From positions 1-7,000 of the forward strand of contig JAPKCE010000096.1 in the NCBI GenBank assembly GCA_028823075.1: a DNA stretch of 7,000 bases, given 5' to 3'. This stretch comes from Myxococcota bacterium. GTDB lineage: Bacteria; Myxococcota; UBA4151. Positions 1 to 5,734 of this stretch are shown one piece after another (position 1 is the stretch's first letter; each line of letters begins with the position of its first letter). Under the pieces are notes generated by a model. The model did no database searches. It saw only the letters and a list, made by a program, of their open reading frames with translations, and had not been told where the DNA came from. Made by a program: the position numbers and the translations under genes.

Positions 1-1028
1 AGCAGGCTCTGCTGAGGCTGGGTCTGCACATCGTTGCGCCCCATGCCGAGTTGACCCAAATTATTGGCGCCAAAACAATACACATCACCGTTGCTCCGCA
101 AGGCGCAAGTATGGGCCTCACCGAGACAAAAATCACTGACCTCGCCCAAAGATTCAATAACCTGAGGCACGGTTGAACCGCGCGTCGGGCCTATGCCCAA
201 CTGCCCTTCGAGCCCGCGTCCCCAACAGGCGAGCGTGCCCGCTTCGCTGAGTTCACAGGCATGGTTTAAAGCCATTTCGACGTGACCCAAACTGCCTTCC
301 AAGCGACAGTCCGAAGTGCAACCATCGCCCGCCAAAAGGTTGCCATCATCGCAAGCTTCGACTCCAGTTTTCAGGTGGGAGTCGCCGCAAAGAGCGATGC
401 TGCAATCGTTTAGGCAAGCATCACTGTCGTCAGCGTTGCTGTCATCGCAGGCCTCGACACCTCTGTGCACGAGACCATCGCCGCAAAGGGCTAGCGCGCA
501 GACGTTGGTACAGTCATCGAACTCGTCCGAATTGGCGTCATCGCAGCTTTCAACGCCCTCATGAAGATACCCGTCGCCGCAGCGAGCAGCGCTACAATCC
601 TCAAGGCAAGCATCGGTATTTTCGCCGTTGCCGTCATCGCAGCTTTCGCTCCCCTCGTGGGTGATTGCGTCGCCGCAGCTAGCGTTCAAGCAACTGTTAA
701 GACAAGCATCTGAATCGTCGCTGTTGCCATCGTCGCAAGCCTCGCCAAGCTGCAGCAGACCATCGCCGCAACTCGCCAGGACGCAGTTGTTTTTACAGGC
801 GTCCAAGTCGCTGTCGTTGGCATCGTCGCAGGCCTCGCCGGGCTGCAAGAAACCATCGCCGCAGCGCGCTGCTAAGCAGGCGTTAGTACAAGCGTCGGTG
901 TCAACGAGGTTGCCATCGTCACAGCTTTCACCCGAATCGACTTCAGCGTTGCCGCAAAGCGCCGCGGCGCCGGATGGACCGCAAGCGAAGAGCGTAAAGC
1001 CCATGGCGACCGCTAGTAAGTTTTTCAT
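1..1028 (-). CDS. Cys-rich lipoprotein with DUF4215-like repeats and RCC1-like repeats (partial, C-terminus missing)
   Basis: The reading frame is open from an ATG at 1028 to the left edge (342 whole codons), with a strong AGGAGG ribosome site just upstream. The N-terminus is a lipoprotein signal: MKN, a hydrophobic stretch, then LFAC with Cys16 as the predicted lipidated residue. Residues 25 to about 241 hold seven repeats of 31-32 residues following C-G-D-G...G-x-E-x-C-D-D-x-N...C-x3-C, four cysteines each, matching the Myxococcus cysteine-rich repeat (DUF4215) style. From about residue 249 two RCC1-like repeats follow, with 'HACELSEAGTLACWG' then 'GQLGIG', and 'HTCALRSNGDVYCFG' then 'GQLGMG'; more RCC1 blades probably lie beyond the edge. 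The family is usually exported and cell-surface. The partner of the propeller is unknown. It is downstream of the fumarase on the same strand but separated by 106 bases, so it may have its own promoter. Function is not assigned; architecture is well supported. Confidence 0.9.
   Translation of the reverse strand, partial: MKNLLAVAMGFTLFACGPSGAAALCGNAEVDSGESCDDGNLVDTDACTNACLAARCGDGFLQPGEACDDANDSDLDACKNNCVLASCGDGLLQLGEACDDGNSDDSDACLNSCLNASCGDAITHEGSESCDDGNGENTDACLEDCSAARCGDGYLHEGVESCDDANSDEFDDCTNVCALALCGDGLVHRGVEACDDSNADDSDACLNDCSIALCGDSHLKTGVEACDDGNLLAGDGCTSDCRLEGSLGHVEMALNHACELSEAGTLACWGRGLEGQLGIGPTRGSTVPQVIESLGEVSDFCLGEAHTCALRSNGDVYCFGANNLGQLGMGRNDVQTQPQQSL
300..956 (-). repeat. Seven DUF4215-like cysteine-rich repeats within the lipoprotein gene
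   Basis: Coding repeats begin at Cys25, 56, 87, 118, 150, 182 and 214 of the protein, a period of 31-32 residues (93-96 bases). Each has four cysteines, consistent with two disulfides per unit. Six units carry D-A-C or D-D-C before the closing cysteine pair; only the last has the G-D-G-C form common in other DUF4215 proteins. Units have diverged in sequence, so this is an old tandem array rather than a recent DNA expansion. Confidence 0.85.
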
Positions 1029-1134
1029 GTCAAACCTCCTTTGTTTCGCCGCTTGCCACCCGTCGACAGTCTCTAAACCTGTCAAGGTCTGAAGATGCTC
1101 GGCCGGCGCTTAGAGTTCTCGGGTTCAAGCGGTT
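1029..1134. other. Intergenic gap between fumarase and the Cys-rich lipoprotein
   Basis: This 106-base gap holds the lipoprotein ribosome site. On the minus strand there is a TTGACA hexamer (1080-1085), identical to a -35 consensus, but no acceptable -10 box 16-18 bases downstream. The same place can form a small hairpin, GACAG paired with CTGTC around a nine-base loop (about 1065-1083), with no T-run after it. I see no clear terminator for the fumarase and no confident promoter. Confidence 0.4.
1035..1040 (-). promoter_or_regulatory. Ribosome binding site AGGAGG
   Basis: A perfect AGGAGG on the minus strand ends six bases before the ATG at 1028, fixing the start of the cysteine-rich lipoprotein and placing its signal peptide at the N-terminus. 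Confidence 0.85.
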
Positions 1135-2736
1135 CTATGCCAGTAACCGGGCGAAAAAATCATTCCCTTTATCATCGACGATGATGAAAGCAGGAAAGTC
1201 TTTTACGCTAATCCGGTGCACCGCCTCCATGCCGAGTTCTGGCATGTCGATGATCTCAATTTTGGTGATGCAATCCTGCCCGAGACGAGCCGCGGGACCG
1301 CCGATGGAGCCGAGATAAAACCCGCCGTTTTCCTTGCATGCCTTGGTCACCTCTGCGCTTCGGTTGCCCTTGGCCAGCGTCACCAGGGAACCACCTTGTG
1401 CTTGAAATAACGGCACATAAGGGTCCATGCGCTGCGCCGTTGTGGGGCCAAAGCTCCCCGAAGGCAGGCCTTCAGGGGTTTTCGCGGGACCCGCATAATA
1501 AATCACCGAATCGCTAAAATAGTCGGGCATCGACTCGCCGGCAGCCAAGCGTTCAGCGACTCGCGCATGGGCAATATCACGTGCGACGGTGATGCTGCCA
1601 CTGAGCAGAACCCCGGTGCCTACCGACAGCTTTGTTAGCTGGGCGCGCAGGGCATCGAGACCTTGGTCGAGGTCGATAGCGACCATCTTCTGCGCCACCT
1701 CCCCTTCGGCCCAAAGGCGTTCAGGGTGGCGTTCAAGTTCTTCTAAAAAGACACCGTGGCGGTTGATCTTCGCTTTGATCTGACGATCGGCTGAACAGCT
1801 AACGCCCAGACCAACCGGGCAGGAGGCACCATGGCGCGGCAGGCGGATCACGCGGGCGAGATGAGCAAAATACTTACCGCCAAACTGAGCGCCGATGCCG
1901 CTTTTTTGAGCCAGTTCTAAAACCCGGCTTTCCCATTCAAGGTCACGAAAAGCTCGTCCGCTCTCATCGCCGCTGGTGGGCAGCGAATCGAGATAACGAG
2001 TCGAGGCCAGCTTGACTACTTTTAGATTCTGCTCGGCGCTGGTGCCGCCGATCACCAAAGACAAGTAGTAAGGTGGGCAAGCAGCGGTGCCTAAGGTCTT
2101 GAGCTTGGCTTCGATAAAATCGCTCAAGGCTTTGTCGTTAAGCAGGCTTTTAGTCTGTTGATAAAGGTAGGTCTTGTTCGCTGAACCGCCACCTTTGGCT
2201 AGAAACAAAAAGCTATACTCGGCGCCTTCGGTAGCCAGCAGGTCGATCTGCGCGGGCAGGTTATCCCCCGTGTTTTTCTCTTTAAACATGCTCAGGGGAG
2301 CGAGTTGAGAATAGCGTAGGTTGTTGTCGGCGTAACTGCGCGCAATTCCGGCGCTCAAAGCCGCTTCATCGCCGCCGCCGGTCCATACTTTGTCGCCCTT
2401 TTTACCCATGACGATCGCGGTTCCGGTGTCTTGGCAGCTCGGCAGAACGCCGCGCGCTGCAATGGTTGCGTTTTTGAGTAATTCGCGAGCCACAAAGCGA
2501 TCGTTGTCACTGGCTTCGGGGTCTTGTAAAATATCGGCTAGGCTAGCGAGATGCGCAGGACGCAGCAGGTGGGACACGTCGCGCAGCGCCTCGCTCGCTA
2601 ACATCGTCAGCGCCTGCGGATCGACTTTAAGCAACGTCTCGCCCTCAAAGCTCACTTCAGAAACAAAGTTGCCCTCGAGCTTTCGGTAGGGGGTATCATC
2701 GGCCCCAAGACGTAGAATCGGCTGGTAATCACTCAT
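1135..2736 (-). CDS. fumA: Fumarate hydratase, class I (iron-sulfur, FumA/FumB type)
   Basis: This cytosolic enzyme interconverts fumarate and L-malate in the TCA cycle using an oxygen-sensitive [4Fe-4S] cluster. The 533-residue product is close to the 548 residues of E. coli FumA and covers both the N-terminal cluster domain and the C-terminal beta domain. The three expected cluster cysteines are visible: Cys101 in 'PSCQDTGTA', Cys220 in 'GTAACPPYY' and Cys314 in 'GVSCSADR', each four residues before its FumA counterpart (105, 224, 318). Conserved blocks 'KGGGSANKT', 'HGASCPVGLG' and 'GPTTAQRMDPYV' support the single-chain class I family. An in-frame ATG at 2775 would add 13 residues, but that start lies inside the upstream nuclease gene; the ATG at 2736 has a GGGAG site and begins 'MSDYQPILRL', so I prefer it. 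It starts one base after the SNase lipoprotein stop, implying co-transcription. The symbol fumA is by similarity to the E. coli type. Confidence 0.95.
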   Translation of the reverse strand: MSDYQPILRLGADDTPYRKLEGNFVSEVSFEGETLLKVDPQALTMLASEALRDVSHLLRPAHLASLADILQDPEASDNDRFVARELLKNATIAARGVLPSCQDTGTAIVMGKKGDKVWTGGGDEAALSAGIARSYADNNLRYSQLAPLSMFKEKNTGDNLPAQIDLLATEGAEYSFLFLAKGGGSANKTYLYQQTKSLLNDKALSDFIEAKLKTLGTAACPPYYLSLVIGGTSAEQNLKVVKLASTRYLDSLPTSGDESGRAFRDLEWESRVLELAQKSGIGAQFGGKYFAHLARVIRLPRHGASCPVGLGVSCSADRQIKAKINRHGVFLEELERHPERLWAEGEVAQKMVAIDLDQGLDALRAQLTKLSVGTGVLLSGSITVARDIAHARVAERLAAGESMPDYFSDSVIYYAGPAKTPEGLPSGSFGPTTAQRMDPYVPLFQAQGGSLVTLAKGNRSAEVTKACKENGGFYLGSIGGPAARLGQDCITKIEIIDMPELGMEAVHRISVKDFPAFIIVDDKGNDFFARLLA

Positions 2737-2737
2737 C

Positions 2738-3277
2738 TTACTCCCACTGACCGCGCCGGTTTTGACGCCCTTCATCTTCGGCGTTTAAATAGTCACCGAG
2801 GCGGTCGAACATTTCATTATCAAAGCGGTACACCCTGGCGAGACCGGCGCGCAGTAACTCTTGGCCCAAATCTCGCCCATCGCTGAGCTGAACGTAGGCG
2901 ATCTTGCGGCAATAACGATCAAAACATGCCTGATCGTCGCGGCCTTCGCTGCAAAACCCAAAAGGCTCACTGCAATTCGAATCCCATTGCAAACCGACTT
3001 GCAAACCAACCTGAGCAAGCGAAAAACTGCGTGCCTCATCGGCGAAGGGCTCGGCGGGCAAAGAAGGCTCCATTGAGTTTAATTCCGGCGTATCAACGCC
3101 CTTCATGCGAACACGAAAAGACTGGCCTGCGCGCTGCACTTCAAAAGTGTCGCCGTCGATGACGCGGTTCACCGTCACCGGATCGGCGAAGGTCACAAGG
3201 CCCGCGTCAGGTGTCGAGTTGGGTTGGGGCATAGGGCCACAAGCCACAAAAAACAGGCTCAAGCTCAATAGACGCAA
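2738..3277 (-). CDS. Thermonuclease-like (SNase-fold) lipoprotein
   Basis: The 179-residue product begins with a short lipoprotein signal, MRLLSLSLFFVAC, with Cys13 the predicted lipid attachment site. Residues about 34-179 form one staphylococcal-nuclease domain: 'VIDGDTF' (Asp41, Asp43), 'RVRMKGVDTPE' (Arg57, Asp62, Glu65), then 'YCRKIAYV' in place of the usual YGRG, keeping Arg124, and a closing '..RRGQWE'. By comparison with S. aureus nuclease these match Asp19, Asp21, Arg35, Asp40, Glu43 and Arg87, so Ca2+-dependent phosphodiesterase activity on DNA or RNA is plausible. Four cysteines (102, 109, 118, 123) cluster in an insertion and could form disulfides outside the cytoplasm. The start is TTG with AAGGGGA six bases upstream; no ATG or GTG is available before the in-frame stop at 3317-3319. 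It precedes fumarase with a one-base gap and is divergent from a second SNase-like gene. Role unknown: nutrient nuclease, defence or processing are all possible. Confidence 0.9.
   Translation of the reverse strand: MRLLSLSLFFVACGPMPQPNSTPDAGLVTFADPVTVNRVIDGDTFEVQRAGQSFRVRMKGVDTPELNSMEPSLPAEPFADEARSFSLAQVGLQVGLQWDSNCSEPFGFCSEGRDDQACFDRYCRKIAYVQLSDGRDLGQELLRAGLARVYRFDNEMFDRLGDYLNAEDEGRQNRRGQWE
2741..2745 (-). promoter_or_regulatory. Ribosome binding site GGGAG deciding the fumarase start
   Basis: GGGAG lies four bases before the ATG at 2736, inside the last codons of the SNase gene. It supports the internal ATG rather than the upstream in-frame ATG at 2775, and fits re-initiation by ribosomes finishing the nuclease gene. 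Confidence 0.55.
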
Positions 3278-3283
3278 ACGGTT

Positions 3284-3290
3284 TCCCCTT
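3284..3290 (-). promoter_or_regulatory. Ribosome binding site AAGGGGA before the TTG start
   Basis: The purine run AAGGGGA on the minus strand sits six bases before the TTG at 3277. It supports the unusual start codon for the SNase lipoprotein, since that start places the hydrophobic signal exactly at the N-terminus. Confidence 0.5.
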
Positions 3291-3422
3291 ATGTTGATGG
3301 GGTGCCTGGCCGCACCTTAGCTGTAAAGCAGCGACACGTCAGAATCTCCGTCAAACGTGCAGCATCAATTCCTTGCACCCGCCTAGGCCAGCCCCTACAC
3401 AGCGCCGCCTGATTTATAGCCT

Positions 3423-3427
3423 GGAGG
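3423..3427 (+). promoter_or_regulatory. Ribosome binding site GGAGG deciding the GTG start
   Basis: GGAGG is seven bases before GTG at 3435 but only one base before the in-frame TTG at 3429. The spacing favours GTG 3435 as the start of the plus-strand SNase-like gene. Confidence 0.7.
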
Positions 3428-3434
3428 GTTGAGC

Positions 3435-4376
3435 GTGCGTTGTATCATCCCAGCATTAATCTGTTCCTTGCTGGCGTTCCAAGCGAACGCAGCGGAGCCG
3501 CGCACCAAGGTGATCGTCAATGGTCTTATGGCGCCGGTTTACTTTAACGATGGTGACACCTTTCGCGTGCTCAGCGGGCCCTTGTCGGGCACCAAGGCGC
3601 GTCTCGCCGGTTTTAACACCCTTGAAAGCTTCGGGCCGGTGCACAGTTGGGGTAGCTGGACCACCCGCGAACTTTATGTGAACGCTAAGGCAGGCACTCA
3701 AAATGGCCGTAAAGGCGTTTGGCGCTGCTCCTGGGATAAAAAGGTCGATGGTTACGGACGCGGGCTGTTCAAATGCCCCGAGTTGTCCGTGAGCCAGATT
3801 CGCGGCGGCTTTGCCCATGCCATGACCGTCACCGCTAATCCTTCGCCCGAACTTTATTTAGAGGCGCAGCGCGACGCCATTAAGCACCGCCGAGGTATGT
3901 GGGCCGGCGGCGTGCCGAAATACATTCTCACCTCGCTGCATTCACTCGACGAGCGCCCCAACAGCACCTGGACCTACAACCGACTCGTTTCGACTCATGA
4001 CGGCCATTCCGAACGCTGGATCCACGGCGAAACCTATGACGAATGCACCCAGGTCTGTGTGGATGAAGTGAGCATCAGTTCGGCGGTGTTGCATGAAGCC
4101 AAACAGCGCCTTGATACCGTACCCGAACTAAGCACCTGGAAAACCTTGCCGGCGCGCAAGCAGGTTGAAGTGTTGGAGGTCTACCTCATGATCAAAACCA
4201 TCTCGGCGCATATTCCCAAAGAAGAGCGCGATATCATGAGCCAGGCGCTGGCTGGTTTGGTGGACAGCGGTTTGTTGGTTGCGGCGAGCCGCGAGCAAGC
4301 CGGCTGTATGATCTACACGGACTTTCGTCGGCGCTTTGGCGGCGGCAAGGCGATTTGCCTGAAGTTGGCTCGATGA
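3435..4376 (+). CDS. Secreted SNase-like protein with altered active site and C-terminal extension
   Basis: The 313-residue product (GTG start) opens with a type I signal peptide, MRCIIPALICSLLAFQANA, probably cut before AEP. Residues about 25-158 are an SNase-like domain: 'NDGDTF' keeps the two aspartates (39, 41), 'ARLAGFNTLES' keeps Arg56 and Glu64 but has Asn61 where nuclease has Ca2+-ligand Asp40 and Leu63 for the usual Pro, and 'GYGRGL' keeps Arg109. The domain closes with 'RRGMW'. The remaining ~155 residues, including 'TYNRLVSTHDGHSERW', 'DECTQVC' and a C-terminal 'FRRRFGGGKAICL', match no domain I recognise. The six mature cysteines (98, 114, 204, 208, 291, 308) suit an exported, disulfide-bonded protein. 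Nuclease activity may be weakened or changed; a binding role is an alternative. Its stop overlaps the next gene's start (ATGA), so it heads a tight operon with the Asp/Cys-rich lipoprotein and barrel protein. It is divergent from another SNase gene, to which only motif-level similarity is visible. Confidence 0.85.
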   Translation: MRCIIPALICSLLAFQANAAEPRTKVIVNGLMAPVYFNDGDTFRVLSGPLSGTKARLAGFNTLESFGPVHSWGSWTTRELYVNAKAGTQNGRKGVWRCSWDKKVDGYGRGLFKCPELSVSQIRGGFAHAMTVTANPSPELYLEAQRDAIKHRRGMWAGGVPKYILTSLHSLDERPNSTWTYNRLVSTHDGHSERWIHGETYDECTQVCVDEVSISSAVLHEAKQRLDTVPELSTWKTLPARKQVEVLEVYLMIKTISAHIPKEERDIMSQALAGLVDSGLLVAASREQAGCMIYTDFRRRFGGGKAICLKLAR

Positions 4377-5734
4377 AAAAACTGCTGCTGCTCACTTTGC
4401 TCGGCTGCGAGTACACCCTGCCAGACGGACCCGTCTTAGGTTACGAAATCGACGACGCCGCGTGCTCCGATGGCATCGACAACGATCAAGACCTGTTGAT
4501 CGACTGTGAAGACCCGGACTGCCTCATGCGCTCCACCCATTGCGGCCAGCAAATTCCCGTGGTGCCCGACGGGCGCCCCGAAACGGGCATGCTCTGCCAC
4601 GACCAGATCGACAACGACGACAACGGCCAATTCGACTGCGGCGACCCGGCCTGCCGCGACCAGATGGAGAACTGCTGCGTTCTAGAGTTCAATGATGAGG
4701 CCTGCTCGGATGGCATCGACAACGATCAAAATGGTTACACCGACTGCCAGGACCACACCTGCCGCTTAGGCTTCTTCGTTACGGTCTGCTTTGAAGGCGA
4801 CGCAGGCTCGTGCAGCGACGGCGAAGACAACGACGGCGACGGCGAAACCGATTGCGACGACAGCGGCTGCGCCCGCGAGCCTGGCTGTTCGGATTCCTGT
4901 GACGGGTTGCCAGAAGGCGCCGAAACGAGCGTCGCGACCTGCACCGACGGCTGCGACAACGACGGCAACGGTTATACCGACTGCCGCGACTTAAGTTGTG
5001 CTCAAAGCGACGACCCCGCTGTGGTCGCCGCGTGTAGCCCGGACCTGGGCGATGAAAACACCCTGGCTCGCTGCACCGACGGCTTTGATAACGACGACAA
5101 CGGCTTCACCGACTGTGCCGATTTTTCCTGCTCGCGCAGTCAAGACCAGGCCATCTTAGATGCCTGTGCCGAGCGCGCCGAGAACACGCTTGAGCGCTGC
5201 TCGGATGGTGTGGACAACGACGCAAACGGCTTTGTCGATTGCAACGACTTTTCCTGTTCACGCAACGACGACCAGGCGGTTTTGGACCATTGCGCCGGCA
5301 ACGCCGAGGACAGCCTAGCCGCCTGTTCGGACGGTGACGACAACGATGGCGATGGCCATATCGACTGCGAAGATTTCGACTGTGCACAATCGGACAACCC
5401 CGACGTTTCGGCGCTTTGCGGCGGCGAACCCGAAGCCACTTTTGCGCAATGCTCCGACGGTGTTGATAACGACAATAATGGCTACACCGATTGCGCCGAC
5501 TGGTCCTGCCGCAACGCCATCGACGCCGCCGTGCGCCAGGCCTGCCAAGAATCAGTGCATCGCCCGCGCAACAACATGAGCCCTTCCGACGAAGAATTAG
5601 CCCAGGCCAACGCAGCCTGCGCCGACGGCCGCGACAACGATGAAGACGGCTTTACCGACTGCGACGACTGGGATTGCAGCTGGAACCCCCTAGTGACGAT
5701 CTGTGATGGCCCTCGGGTCTGTGAGGATAAATAA
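4373..5734 (+). CDS. Asp/Cys-rich lipoprotein with ten DNDxDGxxDC repeats
   Basis: The 453-residue product starts at the ATG overlapping the previous stop (ATGA). An in-frame ATG at 4355 exists, but starting at 4373 gives MKKLLLLTLLGC, a compact lipoprotein signal with Cys12 in an LLGC lipobox. No strong ribosome site is visible, which fits translational coupling. The rest is ten units CxDGxDNDxxGxxDCxDxxC beginning at residues 31, 75, 111, 147, 190, 234, 276, 318, 360 and 416, each followed by at least one further cysteine. The D-N-D-x-(D/N)-G-x-x-D core resembles Ca2+ loops of thrombospondin type 3 and dockerin repeats, so calcium binding is a reasonable inference. The protein has 45 cysteines and is very acidic, implying an oxidised, extracytoplasmic location. 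Unit 1 has Leu for the loop Gly. The start of the next gene overlaps its stop by one base. No enzymatic domain is seen; a structural or adhesive envelope protein is most likely. Confidence 0.88.
   Translation: MKKLLLLTLLGCEYTLPDGPVLGYEIDDAACSDGIDNDQDLLIDCEDPDCLMRSTHCGQQIPVVPDGRPETGMLCHDQIDNDDNGQFDCGDPACRDQMENCCVLEFNDEACSDGIDNDQNGYTDCQDHTCRLGFFVTVCFEGDAGSCSDGEDNDGDGETDCDDSGCAREPGCSDSCDGLPEGAETSVATCTDGCDNDGNGYTDCRDLSCAQSDDPAVVAACSPDLGDENTLARCTDGFDNDDNGFTDCADFSCSRSQDQAILDACAERAENTLERCSDGVDNDANGFVDCNDFSCSRNDDQAVLDHCAGNAEDSLAACSDGDDNDGDGHIDCEDFDCAQSDNPDVSALCGGEPEATFAQCSDGVDNDNNGYTDCADWSCRNAIDAAVRQACQESVHRPRNNMSPSDEELAQANAACADGRDNDEDGFTDCDDWDCSWNPLVTICDGPRVCEDK
4463..5677 (+). repeat. Ten four-cysteine, Asp-rich putative Ca2+-loop units
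   Basis: Each unit has a 20-residue core with cysteines at 1, 15 and 20 and a fourth cysteine 6-14 residues later. Core starts are separated by 44, 36, 36, 43, 44, 42, 42, 42 and 56 residues. Nine of ten cores keep DxDx(D/N)Gxx D; the first has Leu for Gly, and the second has Gln at the early CxDG glycine. The invariant pattern argues for a folded metal-binding, disulfide-stabilised module rather than low-complexity sequence. Confidence 0.9.
4940..5617 (+). repeat. Long-period tandem block (units 5-9) inside the lipoprotein
   Basis: Units 5-9 share an extended form: the 20-residue core is followed by a linker of the type (A/S)QSDDxAVxxxCxxxxExTLxxC. Periods are 44, 42, 42, 42 and 56 residues (126-168 bases). 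The linkers are more alike to each other than to those of units 1-4, which points to tandem duplication of a core-plus-linker unit within this gene. Unit 9 has an extra ~14 residues in its linker. Confidence 0.7.
5723..5727 (+). promoter_or_regulatory. Ribosome binding site GAGGA inside the end of the lipoprotein gene
   Basis: GAGGA lies six bases before the ATG at 5734, which itself shares one base with the upstream TAA (TAATG). Together these fix the start of the barrel protein and indicate coupled translation. Confidence 0.65.

Larger units (their letters stand above)
3278..3434. promoter_or_regulatory. Divergent intergenic region between two SNase-like genes
   Basis: These 157 bases separate divergent transcription units, so promoters for both are expected here. 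Only weak candidates are readable. On the plus strand TTGCAC (3373-3378) lies 17 bases before TACACA (3396-3401), each matching three of six consensus bases. On the minus strand TTGACG (3349-3354) is a good -35, but no good -10 sits 16-18 bases away. Short inverted repeats GGTGC/GCACC (3301-3316) and GCTG/CAGC (3320-3332) fall in the leader of the minus gene and could be regulatory or chance. That promoters lie here is inferred from layout. Confidence 0.4.

Noticed and set aside
316..1092. Plus-strand open frames rich in Ser/Gln across 316-564 and 628-1092
   Set aside because: They are antisense shadows of the DUF4215 repeat region; the repeated 'SSQASTP'-like text is the reverse complement of the Cys/Asp repeat codons, and the minus frame has a signal peptide, ribosome site and known domains.
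2737..2775. Longer fumarase start at the ATG at 2775
   Set aside because: The 13 added residues (MKGVKTGAVSGSK) overlap the nuclease C-terminus, and the ATG at 2736 has its own ribosome site and a typical FumA-like length.
3301..3316. GGTGC/GCACC hairpin as a terminator or riboswitch
   Set aside because: The stem is five base pairs, there is no T-run, and it sits in the leader of a gene rather than after one; too short for a riboswitch.
3429..3434. TTG at 3429 as start of the plus-strand SNase-like gene
   Set aside because: It is only one base from GGAGG, too close for initiation; GTG at 3435 has a seven-base spacing and still gives a full signal peptide.
4344..4359. GGCAA/TTGCC hairpin just before the lipoprotein start
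   Set aside because: A five-base stem inside coding sequence with no T-run; likely chance in GC-rich DNA.
4355..4372. ATG at 4355 as start of the Asp/Cys-rich lipoprotein
   Set aside because: It would add MPEVGS before the MKKLLLL signal, weakening the lipoprotein signal, and overlap the upstream gene further; ATG 4373 forms the common ATGA overlap.
4463..5677. CRISPR array or non-coding satellite explanation for the regular repeats
   Set aside because: Repeat period follows codons with diverged third positions and conserved Cys/Asp residues, so selection is at protein level; spacers are not unique and repeats are not near-identical DNA.
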